From JADJNW01 sp964517145 (lineage in GTDB: Bacteria; Bacteroidota; Bacteroidia; Chitinophagales; Saprospiraceae), in assembly GCA_964517145.1 (NCBI GenBank), contig CAZFBN010000003.1, positions 1 through 64,000 of the forward strand: a DNA stretch of 64,000 nt, written 5' to 3'. Under the pieces are notes generated by a model. That model was not told the DNA's origin. It saw only the letters and a list, made by a program, of their open reading frames with translations, and did not search any database. A program made the position numbers and the translations under genes. Positions within the stretch are counted from its first letter, which is position 1. Each line of letters starts with the position of its first letter. Below, in pieces: positions 30,201 through 36,055 of the stretch.

Positions 30201-31286
30201 ATTGGTGTAAGCCTTCACCCCCGCTGCTTCTGCTTCACAAGGGTTGGAATACGTCTCTCCATTGCAGCCACACACCGGCTGATAAACCTCCGGGCACACT
30301 GCATTCGGATTGATTGAATTGGGATCTACACAGTCAGGATTGCACACGCCTGGGGTATAACTTACACCTGCCTTTTCGGCATAACAGCTATTGAGATACG
30401 TTTTGCCGTCGCTACCGCACACAGGATCAACGACTTGCGGGCAAGGACCCGTTTCTTCTTCCCCGCCATCACCAATAACCACATTCGCATTTTCCATTAA
30501 AACAGGGAGGTGCAGCATGCCATTGTCAATCAGCTTCACATTTGTAATCTGTAATGGCAAAGTAGCTCCATCAACATTGCTATTTATAAGCGGCAGCGTG
30601 ATTTCCCCGATAAAGCCATCGTACCATTCCAAATTGGTCTGATCCATGCGGGTAATCGCTACTTCTAATTCCCCTTTATTGCGTGAGTCTTTCCAGAATA
30701 CATATGTATTAGTATCATCTATGAAACGCCCATTGGCTGCAAAGGAAATGCTACTAGCCGTTAGTAGACTGGCGTTATACTTCACGGTAAAGGCTAGCCC
30801 ATACAAATTCACCCGGCCATAGCTTCTTCGATCATTGTGTATCTGCACTTTGATCGATTGCCCAAATTCTACATTACTTGCAGGCATTTTCATATAAAAC
30901 CTTACCGCAGAGGTAGTGGAGGTAGGGCTATATACATCGGCTGTGAGTGCGCCGTGTGTTTTGGCAAAGTTAGTTTGAATTGCCTCATCGGGGTCTTTTT
31001 TATCAATTTTGCCGTCGCCATTGGCATCCGCATAGACGTAGTTAGGTCCTCCTGCGCCCGGAAATGTCCAGCTCCAAGCACTCGTCATGGTATAGGCTTG
31101 CCAGGTAGTGCCCCTTTTGCTGCGTGCTGCGCCCGTTTTTCCTTGGGCAATTCCCCAATACAGCACGTCAATACCATTGACCACCCCATTATTATTCATA
31201 TCGCCGGGCCAGACCGATTGCGCCGATAACCCGTTTGCTAACATCATGCTTATGGCTAAGATGTACAGTGTAAATGTTTTGCCCAT
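21204..31286 (-). CDS. Giant modular T9SS surface adhesin (dockerin-like, Kazal, PPC, SprB, PKD, cohesin-like)
   Basis: About 3360 residues. Start is taken at the second Met (MGKTFTLYILAISMML, a proper signal peptide); an ATG at 31319 adds 11 residues. Residues below use that longer frame. Order: dockerin-like calcium segments (37-116, GDMNNNGVVNGIDVLYWG and ADANGDGKIDKKDP); beta domain (135-285); four Kazal-type modules (293-490); two PPC domains (497-748); 24 SprB repeats of about 83 residues (752-2733); PKD domain (2735-2808, FSFTVNGMSVNFINQS); cohesin-like domain (about 2815-2945); a CNA-B-like unit; a second dockerin-like segment (AGDANCDGRFTTLDLFII); a second cohesin-like domain (about 3137-3275); and a type A T9SS sorting domain (NVPNPFSQQTIIGFDLP to the end). 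Likely an anchored or released adhesin. Confidence 0.93.
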   Translation of the reverse strand: MGKTFTLYILAISMMLANGLSAQSVWPGDMNNNGVVNGIDVLYWGIAQGKTGAARSKRGTTWQAYTMTSAWSWTFPGAGGPNYVYADANGDGKIDKKDPDEAIQTNFAKTHGALTADVYSPTSTTSAVRFYMKMPASNVEFGQSIKVQIHNDRRSYGRVNLYGLAFTVKYNASLLTASSISFAANGRFIDDTNTYVFWKDSRNKGELEVAITRMDQTNLEWYDGFIGEITLPLINSNVDGATLPLQITNVKLIDNGMLHLPVLMENANVVIGDGGEEETGPCPQVVDPVCGSDGKTYLNSCYAEKAGVSYTPGVCNPDCVDPNSINPNAVCPEVYQPVCGCNGETYSNPCEAEAAGVKAYTNGPCKNNDQCYDPNYVITAAYTELANNGVIIFTTPSTNDPVCGCNGVTYKNSYTAEANGITFYTKGKCATQCVDPAKMDPNAQCTQDYAPVCGCNGVTYANECIAKAAGVVSYTQGVCGGNTVSDWCNKATPLECGNFLSGETTVGAGNNISNYPCSAKNYSGPERVYIINKASAGDLQIGLEILESNLDLDLFLLKPDCSQVVCLKSSTTNNTNTNNEGIVLEDAPTGTYYLVVDGAAAGQYRLEMSCGYLYCGEAISLQCGVNYNGKNTDGQDNISLYGCSGGVLNVENNGPEKVHTFTLTQAGEVSITLTNLSANLELFLLQDCDRGSCLEFSQNTGSSNETINTTLPAGTYYIVVDGYNGATSNYRLRVDCASASCNLDATITPTNTNCGLSDGAFTVKTTGGNPTYIISWDGPVSGTKNTQSNNTTIGELPAGDYDVNITDSYGCKIYKKVTINSAGNLGIQTTVTNASCGQSGKVKVVVSNGVAPFKVYLSGDANNTYTASNSTFTIDPLLPGSYHLYIVDANGCSVSKDVSILQSGGNFSFTATPSAAACENLGSINIKPTNGSAPYKVYITGPKSGSVTVNSNNFNITQLPAGTYTIKIEESTGCSYTATAVINNESLSISLSAIAGNCEQAGGIKVNVATGKPSFMISWDGPGTNDGTATTSGTAYTIPDLPAGTYSVTVKDGNWCSVTKTVTVTGGSSGFDVELTPVQGACETPGSIGIDIIGGKAPYKVTWEGPGSNDGNTTSNATWLSIPNLPAGEYKVTIKDANNCTVVKSTVVLTPESALSLSLSVTEGACGQTSSILLDVDGGISIYKITWQGPVNGSADSNSDKYEIKNLIPGTYTIQVTDGNWCTISKNITVNGASSGLDFELTPINAICETPGSIKVTVESGKAPFKITWNGPGNADGTATVNATTYEIGNLPTGSYTITVKDANNCEISKSAQISIPESNLGLNLTLTQGVCGQPNKILVDVDGGSPIFKITWQGSVNGEIGINTDKYEISNLPSGTYTIKVVDKNWCSISKTVNISAGAPELDIVLVPTNSVCETLGAIKVKIEGGKAPFKITWDGPASNDGTASVNANTFDMGNLPAGSYTITVKDANNCAVTSTTQVASATSNLSLKLTVTEGSCGSASKILVDVDGGSPNYIVIWDGPVDGEANNVNDKYEITNLPAGTYNIKIYDTNWCSVSKTVTIAGGSLGFDIKLTPTNAVCETLGSVKVSIESGKAPYKISWDGPGTNDGSTSGSATIFDIGSLPAGSYTITVKDANNCVIIKTVQVSKVENSMTLKATVTEGNCGQPSKILVDVDGGSPKYVVVWDGPVDGEANNVSDTYEITNVPAGTYTIKVYDSNWCSISKTVVVTGGSPNFDVLLTPSNGICQTLGAIKVKITGGKAPYKVSWNGPGSNDGTTTSNTTTLDLPNLPTGSYTITVKDANNCEIIQTTQIYGSEASISFVTTIKDATCLQSGSILVNVSGGAAPYTLSWDGPSNNDGNVSFNTSQHEVGSLVPGTYTINLADKNGCSFSKTVSVGGNTNGVNVELTPHNGICETLGSITVKMLTGQAPFKISWDGPSGNDGSATVNSNLYEIGNLPAGNYSVTVKDANNCTITKTTQISIPEGDLQITLTALNGNCGQNGSIKVIVSGGSPNYTIAWDGTVDGTITTNATSYNIANLPTGSYTIKVTDGNDCVTAKAMTVASTPAMLFTTTLTHGTCDAPGSIKLNFTSGTAPYSITWTGNNTPVMTGNSSYVIPSLPAGNYTLKVTDAQGCTDTKTVTINASQSNLQLQANLQEGNCGAASKVLLNIIGGVAKYTIEWTGPQNGSVQQVNTATYELSGLPAGTYSITVTDANGCKAVKNITVVHSSGELFKSKPFNGVCESPGSIRLSFVGGMAVYQVSWSGPTPGAGSTSDTAFVLQNLSPGTYTIKVTDKNGCSETETVELGQNQSEVDFDAALIINECGQYNTIWIDINSGLPTYTIKWDGPGSQDGTGTSATPGFEIPNLPSGKYTVTVFDQNWCYGDTMITIYSEGADIFAATTTQGACNQAGSIKLTFTGTAPYKVKWDGAADGDTTINDNTYTIANLISGKYVVTVTDAKGCSEKDTIEVVGDQSVIADIDGTNGSCATEGKISVNITAGQGPFAIIYNGIGVTDTVNVSDIGELVLADLAAGNYTVTVRSTNGCLATEEVTISLTESQLDVSPVITNANCSETGKMLLNLSGGDTPYTITWSGAGINQTATTEKDTFTIKNLPTGTYTVVVKDDINCSVTKEVKISTAESSLDILATVTNGACGQTGQVLVSASGSTGPFTYKWSGPSSGTQTLNTPTYTIPNLNSGTYTITVTDGGGCSKTKMVSVSNNNQMPTANFSFTVNGMSVNFINQSTPGSYEWNFADQSNSTQNNPNHTYLSTGTYNVCLKVSNSCGSKEICKSIVIGTASGVVNIDVRDGAGATGDTIYIPVVIENCVTNTLVSFAGSLQIENTNIAAITGILPGSIAPQFSLANKTFSYYANNGSGIPCGEGQILFYVGVVLKGSSGTSTILKIVNTPLAIEIGGMTNGAPTSIPHMLSGGQVSVQSIAVLQGDIITYWGDALPHVEVNISSAALSKKDTTDNNGNYKIPALPLGKEYTVQPKLNDNNPANGLSTYALFAGQRFIIGLEPAEIVSPYQIIAGDANCDGRFTTLDLFIIQRLIIGTSADFGTCPSWVFVKAGEQMPVEFTATNVFPYHNCDTMMLMKDTISNFIGVKVGDILGHANPALLGIEPRDLSVLRFIAQNRAYRAGELVEITLTSEEFQAIASYQMGFSFDANQLQFLELTSNVHSPFARIALNDKQAKNGVLRLSWFDPNGTGVSAKAAEELLTLRFTALQDIDNLANLLEVNSRFMRSEAYTSQAERKNIVLQFVNQSLVEPNEQVAVGYKLYQNVPNPFSQQTIIGFDLPQDMHADLIIFDQLGKVAKTFSGNYNRGYNRVEFPREALSAGVYYYTLRTANFAQTKSMIIFE
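23121..29066 (-). repeat. 24 tandem SprB repeats inside the giant adhesin gene
   Basis: Each unit is 80-84 codons with a conserved cysteine near residue 14, a W-x-G-P stretch near 36, L-P-A-G-x-Y near 56 and a second cysteine near 70. Units 4 to about 15 alternate between two subtypes (D-x-N-W-C with C-G-Q/S versus D-A-N-N-C with C-E-T), giving a higher-order period of about 166 codons. Confidence 0.9.
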
Positions 31287-31884
31287 AGTGAGATTAATTT
31301 TTAATTTATGACCTACCATTTGTTGATTCTAAAAGCAAAAGCGTTTTTGCCAACGACATTTTACCCAATGCCACTCCTCGGAAAACCATTGGCAAAATAG
31401 ATTTCATCAAGTGCCTGCACTCAAGCACTTTTTTTATGACTAGCGTGTAAATCTGGATGTAATGAATCATTCGAATTGTCTATTCTAAAAAAATAGTACA
31501 ATTCATCATTTTTTAGTAGCCTAAAAGTAAGATACGGGGGACTTGTTGCTATTTGTGTCCTGCTCTAATGTGTAAACTTGAAATAGGTTTATGGTGTGTC
31601 GAACAGTTATACGGGTAGATTTAGAACAGATGGCTCTTTATTAGAAGGGATAATATTTATAAAGCCACATTCGCGTGTTCGAGTGGTAAAATTAGTATAA
31701 ATTCTTAAAGGGCGCAAGTAGAGGTTTCTTTATTTTTTCAAAATATTATAAAAATAATTTATTCGTTTAAATTTTTCCAGCAATTTTTAACTTAAAGCAA
31801 ACGCTACACCTTGTTACAAGCGCTACTGCTTTTGTGAAATGATAGGGAAACAGTATTTTGCTGCCATTACAAAAAATTTAGCAT
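31287..31884. other. Long intergenic region upstream of the adhesin
   Basis: A spacer of about 560-600 bp between the divergent adhesin and PLP-enzyme genes. It holds a 9-bp inverted repeat TTTTGCCAA (31345-31353 with 31389-31397) and a small plus-strand stem AAGTGC...GCACTT followed by seven T residues (31409-31435). No ORF with recognisable homology. No full TAnnTTTG box was found for either flanking gene. Confidence 0.5.
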
Positions 31885-33105
31885 ATGAACGCAACCGTAC
31901 ACAGTCAATTCCCAGCGCTACAAAGGCAACACAACGGCAAACCTTTGATTTTCCTGGATGGACCCGCTGGGACGCAGGTGCCTCAAATGGTCATTGATGC
32001 CATTTCTGATTATTATAAAAACTCGAATGCCAATACGCACGGGCAATTCCTCACAACACAGGAAACAGATGCCATTATGGACGCCACTCGCAAAAATCTG
32101 GCAACTTTTCTAGGTGCAGAAGATGCCCATACCATCTCTTTGGGTCAAAATATGACGACGCTCAATTTTTCTCTGAGCCGCGCCATTGGAAGGGTTTTGC
32201 AACCTGGCGATGAAATACTCATCACCCAGCTCGACCACGAGGCGAATCGCGGTCCCTGGCTCGCCTTGCGCGACCAAGGTGTCATCGTTAAAGAAGTGCG
32301 CTTGCTGCCCAATGGCATGCTCGACTATGAAGATATGGAGCGCCAGCTCAACCACCGCACGCGCCTGCTGGCAATGGGCTACTCTTCCAATATTTTAGGA
32401 ACGGTGAACGATGTACAACTGGCTCGAAAGTTAACCTACCAGGTGGGTGCCTGGTTGCTGCTCGACGCTGTGCATTATGCACCTCACTTACCTATTGATG
32501 TTCAGGCAATTGGCTGCGATTTTCTACTTTGTTCTGCTTACAAATTTTACGGTCCGCACACCGGTATCTTGTATTCCAAACCAGGCTTGCTAGATCGCTT
32601 ACCGACGGATCGTTTGAGAACCGCTTATCAGCACGCGCCATACAGCATTGAGACAGGAACGTACAATCACGCAGCGGCGGCGGGCACCAATGCAGCTGTG
32701 AATTTCATCGCTTCCCTTGGCAATGGCACGCTGCAACGCGAACGCATTTTGAATGCGATGCAACAAATCAGCCAGCACGAAAAAAGTTTGATAACGCGCT
32801 TGTACAAAGGTTTGTCCAATATTAAAGGAGTTCAGGTGATTGGGCTCCCAGCGGATATCGAAATGCGAGCACCTACTTTATCTTTTACGGTGGAAGGCAA
32901 AAATCCTACTGCCGTTTGTCAATACCTGGCATCGCACAACGTATGCGCCTGGGACGGACACTTTTATGCCATTCGGGCAACGGAAGTGTTGGGTTTGCTT
33001 GAAAAAGGCGGGGTAACACGGGTGGGTATTTCCTTGTACACCACGGAAAATGAAGTGGATTACACCATTGATTTGATGGAAAAATTAACGAAATATACGT
33101 CGTAA
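31885..33105 (+). CDS. Class V PLP enzyme, cysteine desulfurase-like
   Basis: 406-residue fold-type I pyridoxal-phosphate enzyme of the cysteine desulfurase-like branch. Evidence: FLDGPAGTQVPQMVIDAI at the N-terminus, AHTISLGQNMTTLNFSL, the LLDAVHYAPHLPIDVQ segment with the cofactor-binding aspartate and histidine, and the Schiff-base lysine in CSAYKFYGPHTG (about residue 217). True desulfurases have a mobile catalytic Cys loop near residue 330; here the region reads SHNVCAWDGHFYA, which has a cysteine, but the activity (desulfurase, transaminase or other) cannot be decided. It is followed by a terminator and converges on the phosphonatase-like gene. Confidence 0.88.
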   Translation: MNATVHSQFPALQRQHNGKPLIFLDGPAGTQVPQMVIDAISDYYKNSNANTHGQFLTTQETDAIMDATRKNLATFLGAEDAHTISLGQNMTTLNFSLSRAIGRVLQPGDEILITQLDHEANRGPWLALRDQGVIVKEVRLLPNGMLDYEDMERQLNHRTRLLAMGYSSNILGTVNDVQLARKLTYQVGAWLLLDAVHYAPHLPIDVQAIGCDFLLCSAYKFYGPHTGILYSKPGLLDRLPTDRLRTAYQHAPYSIETGTYNHAAAAGTNAAVNFIASLGNGTLQRERILNAMQQISQHEKSLITRLYKGLSNIKGVQVIGLPADIEMRAPTLSFTVEGKNPTAVCQYLASHNVCAWDGHFYAIRATEVLGLLEKGGVTRVGISLYTTENEVDYTIDLMEKLTKYTS

Positions 33106-33150
33106 AAAGTATTGCTATCAGCCATTGTAACGCTGGTGGCAATATTTTTT
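33104..33150. terminator. Intrinsic terminator between convergent genes
   Basis: A 19-bp stem with a few G-T pairs (33104-33122 with 33132-33150) has A-rich and T-rich ends, so it can act for both the PLP-enzyme gene (ends 33105) and the HAD gene (ends 33160). Confidence 0.8.
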
Positions 33151-33159
33151 AGTTAAAAA

Positions 33160-33897
33160 CTAAGCAGGAATGGTGCTCAATGCTTTTTCTACAAATGCCG
33201 GAAACTCCAGCATCGATTCGATCAATCCATCATTGTCATACGCCTGGAGCTCTTCGCGCGTGTGAGAGCCATTGCAAACCCCTAGGGACAACAGTACATC
33301 CGCGGCTTTGCCCGATTGCAGATCCGCCGGCGTGTCGCCAATGTTGATTACTTTTTTGCTATCGTTAACGCCCAAGATTTCCATCGCTTTCAAAATCATA
33401 TCAGGATGGGGGCGCCCTTTACCCGTTTCGTTTGGCGTGAGCGACAAATCAATGATAGCATCGGCATTGCCTAAATACTGCTCGTTCAATCCCTTGTGCC
33501 AACCCAAGCGATTCAAAATAATATTGGTAACATCCCGATAAAAACCGGTGGTCAGCGCAATTTTTACGCCTTTGCTGCGCAACCATTCAAACGTTTCCAA
33601 CGCGCCCTCCGTAGGTATTACCGGTTCTGTTTGATAATGATGCTCAAGCAGTTCCCGAAATTTCTTAAACGTTGTTTCTACTTTTGTTTCAAGATCAGGA
33701 TGGGCACTGCCAATCATCTCCTGCCAAAAAGTTTCAATCACCAGGCGCTTCGGAATACCGTGCATCTCGTTGATCCGAGCACGCGTCACGTCCAATCCTG
33801 TCTGAACTGCCGCGTCATAAAAGCAATTTTCTACCACCTTTTTGTCCTGAACGGTCGTACCCGCCATATCGAATACTACAAGTTGAATTGGAAACAT
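33160..33897 (-). CDS. Phosphonatase-like HAD hydrolase
   Basis: 245-residue haloacid-dehalogenase hydrolase. HAD motif I is VVFDMAGTTVQD (nucleophile Asp10), motif II is ALTTGF, motif III lies in TGKGRPHPDMI, and motif IV is INIGDTPADLQSGKAA. The cap begins MHGIPKRLVIETFW; its Lys50 sits where phosphonoacetaldehyde hydrolase (PhnX) has its Schiff-base lysine, so a C-P bond cleaving activity on phosphonoacetaldehyde or a related aldehyde is plausible. Family members are often found beside the FAD oxidoreductase type encoded at 34.9 kb. Upstream lies an 8-bp tandem repeat. Function is inference from family and context. Confidence 0.85.
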   Translation of the reverse strand: MFPIQLVVFDMAGTTVQDKKVVENCFYDAAVQTGLDVTRARINEMHGIPKRLVIETFWQEMIGSAHPDLETKVETTFKKFRELLEHHYQTEPVIPTEGALETFEWLRSKGVKIALTTGFYRDVTNIILNRLGWHKGLNEQYLGNADAIIDLSLTPNETGKGRPHPDMILKAMEILGVNDSKKVINIGDTPADLQSGKAADVLLSLGVCNGSHTREELQAYDNDGLIESMLEFPAFVEKALSTIPA

Positions 33898-33908
33898 AGA
33901 TTAGTAAA

Positions 33909-33948
33909 GTTTATCGGTTTATCGGTTTATCGGTTTATTGGTTTATCG
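33909..33948. repeat. 8-bp tandem repeat, five units
   Basis: Five units of GTTTATCG (the fourth reads GTTTATTG), just 11 bp upstream of the HAD gene start, in the region where its promoter or leader should be. Length change here would alter promoter spacing or the leader, not the reading frame. Confidence 0.85.
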
Positions 33949-34074
33949 GTAATTAAATTTAAATAGATGGCTATATCATATAATTAGTGTTCAAAATACT
34001 TTTGCAATTAAAATCATCAACTATTGACTGTTGACTACTGGACTATCGACTTCTACACTATTGAACTATTCACT

Positions 34075-34665
34075 TCATTTCTCAGAACTATCATTTTCAT
34101 TATACAAATAAAGCACCAGCATTTTTGCGGGTTGATCCGTATCGTTGCGCGGCACATGCGGAATGCGCCCATCGTACAGCAGCGTGTCGCCTTTTTTTAA
34201 AGGAATAATTTCCTCCTCAATTTGATAATTGATTTCTCCTTCCAGCACGTATTTAAATTCATAAGCGTCCACGCTTACTTTTTCGCGGCGGGCATTGGGC
34301 TCTATTTCTAGCAAAACTGCCTCAATGGTCAGTTTTTCAAAAGTTTGTTCCAGGATGAGTTGATAATTAAAACCGATCGCTTCCTCTTCTTTTTGAATAC
34401 TGACGAGCTCTTGCGCACTTTTGTGAATGTAACGGCGCGGCGGCTCATAGTGCAAATTCTGAAAGAAATCTTCTGGCAGCAAATTCAGCGCTCGAATGAT
34501 GGTGAGCAAAACCGGCAAAGACGGCACTGTGCGTCCGTTTTCAATTTTTGACAAAAGTCCTTTGCTGATGCTAGCCGTATCCGCCAATTCCGTCAGCTTA
34601 ATGCCTTTTTGCTGCCGCAAACTTTTGATGCGTTTACCAATTCCATTGAGCAGATAATCATTCAT
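34075..34665 (-). CDS. XRE-family regulator with cupin domain
   Basis: 196-residue transcription factor. Residues 8-62 form a helix-turn-helix (IGKRIKSLRQQKGIKLTELADTASISKGLLSKIENGRTVPSLPVLLTIIRAL) and residues 115-190 a cupin barrel (ANARREKVSVDAYEFKYVLEGEINYQI, then KKGDTLLYDGRIPHVPRN). XRE-cupin proteins usually repress or activate small catabolic operons and sense a metabolite in the cupin. It is divergent from the FAD oxidoreductase and next to the HAD hydrolase, so it probably controls them. A good promoter box lies upstream (34684-34691). Confidence 0.92.
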   Translation of the reverse strand: MNDYLLNGIGKRIKSLRQQKGIKLTELADTASISKGLLSKIENGRTVPSLPVLLTIIRALNLLPEDFFQNLHYEPPRRYIHKSAQELVSIQKEEEAIGFNYQLILEQTFEKLTIEAVLLEIEPNARREKVSVDAYEFKYVLEGEINYQIEEEIIPLKKGDTLLYDGRIPHVPRNDTDQPAKMLVLYLYNENDSSEK

Positions 34666-34683
34666 AACTCATTATTGTTGCAA

Positions 34684-34714
34684 CAAAGTTAAAGGATTGT
34701 TTCATCTCATTAAA
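34684..34714 (-). promoter_or_regulatory. Promoter of the XRE-cupin gene
   Basis: On the minus strand TTTA, 19 bp, then TAACTTTG (plus-strand CAAAGTTA at 34684-34691), a full -7 match 19 bp upstream of the start codon. Confidence 0.55.
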
Positions 34715-34866
34715 CTATGTTCCATGCAAATGTGGTTAATTTACAATTAATTAATACCTCTTTAACCTACTATCCTCTTTGAAAAAGTAATTTTGTTTTA
34801 TTGGAAATGTGAAACCATCCTGGCAGAAGTGTTGATTTTTTGTAAACAAATAGTAAGCGTCACCCA

Positions 34867-36012
34867 ATGCAAAATTCTAACAAATTTGACATAGCAGTGA
34901 TTGGCAGCGGCATTGTCGGATTGGCAGTTGCCTACACCGCAGCTCGTAAAGGCAGAAAAGTAGCCATTTTTGAAAGGCACCCAAAAGCACAAGGCGCTAC
35001 GGTGCGCAATTTTGGTATGGTGTGGCCCGTGGGGCAGCCGGCGGCAACGTATGTGCGCGCCATGCGGTCGCGTGAGGTGTGGCTCGAACTGGCACAAAAA
35101 GCGGGCTTTTGGGCAAAACCTTGGGGTTCGTTGCACCTGGCTTACCACGAAGATGAGCTACACGTGCTGGAGGAATTCTTGGCAACGACACAGCACATTG
35201 GGTACAAATGTAAAATACTCACGCCGGAGGAAGTCATCAGTCGCAGCCCGCTGGTGAATCCAATCGGTTTGGAAGGGGCGATGTACAGCGCTACGGAAGT
35301 AAACGTGGATCCGCGCGAAGCAACGGAAGCCATTCACAAATATTTGCAAACACAACTCGGCGTTCAGTTTTTTTACAATACGGTTATTACAAACATCAGT
35401 TATCCGCATTTGGCGAGCAATGGCAGAGAATGGTCTGCTGAGCAAATTTTTGTTTGTTCAGGCGCTGATTTTGAAACGCTTTATCCTGAAGTGTTCGCAC
35501 AAAGCGGCATGACCAAGTGCAAACTCCAAATGATGCGCACCACGCCCCAACCCCGCGGTTGGGAATTGGGTCCAAATCTTGCAGCGGGTTTAACCTTGCA
35601 ACATTACCAGTCTTTTGCGCATTGCGAAAGTTTACAATTATTAAAAAAACGCATTGCCAAAGAAATGTCCGAATACAATCGCTGGGGCATTCACGTTTTG
35701 GTTTCGCAAACTCGCCTCGGCGAACTCACCATTGGCGACAGCCACGAATATGGCATTGACCTGAGTCCTTTCGACAAACAATCCATCAACGAGCTTATTT
35801 TGAAATATTTGAAAAAATTTCTTAAACTTACCTCGCTGGAAATTGCGGAGACCTGGCATGGCATCTATCCAAAGTTGCCCGGTAAAACCGAATACATCGA
35901 ACACCCGGAGTCAGGCGTTACGATTATCAACGGCTTGGGCGGCGCGGGTATGACGCTGTCTTTCGGCTTGGCTATGGAGGTGATGGGGGTCACGCAGCAG
36001 TTGGCATATTGA
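34867..36012 (+). CDS. FAD-dependent oxidoreductase (HpnW-type, DAO family)
   Basis: 381-residue amine or amino-acid oxidase-like flavoprotein. The FAD fold starts FDIAVIGSGIVGLAVAYTAARKGRKVAIFER, and the next block ATVRNFGMVWPVGQP is typical of the subfamily that occurs beside phosphonatase-like hydrolases. The C-terminal GLGGAGMTLSFGLA closes the cofactor site. By family knowledge such enzymes are proposed to oxidise N-alkylated aminoethylphosphonates to phosphonoacetaldehyde, which the neighbouring HAD enzyme could split; this is not proven by sequence. Transcribed divergently from the XRE-cupin regulator. Confidence 0.88.
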   Translation: MQNSNKFDIAVIGSGIVGLAVAYTAARKGRKVAIFERHPKAQGATVRNFGMVWPVGQPAATYVRAMRSREVWLELAQKAGFWAKPWGSLHLAYHEDELHVLEEFLATTQHIGYKCKILTPEEVISRSPLVNPIGLEGAMYSATEVNVDPREATEAIHKYLQTQLGVQFFYNTVITNISYPHLASNGREWSAEQIFVCSGADFETLYPEVFAQSGMTKCKLQMMRTTPQPRGWELGPNLAAGLTLQHYQSFAHCESLQLLKKRIAKEMSEYNRWGIHVLVSQTRLGELTIGDSHEYGIDLSPFDKQSINELILKYLKKFLKLTSLEIAETWHGIYPKLPGKTEYIEHPESGVTIINGLGGAGMTLSFGLAMEVMGVTQQLAY

Positions 36013-36055
36013 TAAAAATGGGTTTCCGAATTGGAAACTTTAAGTGTCGCGTTGC

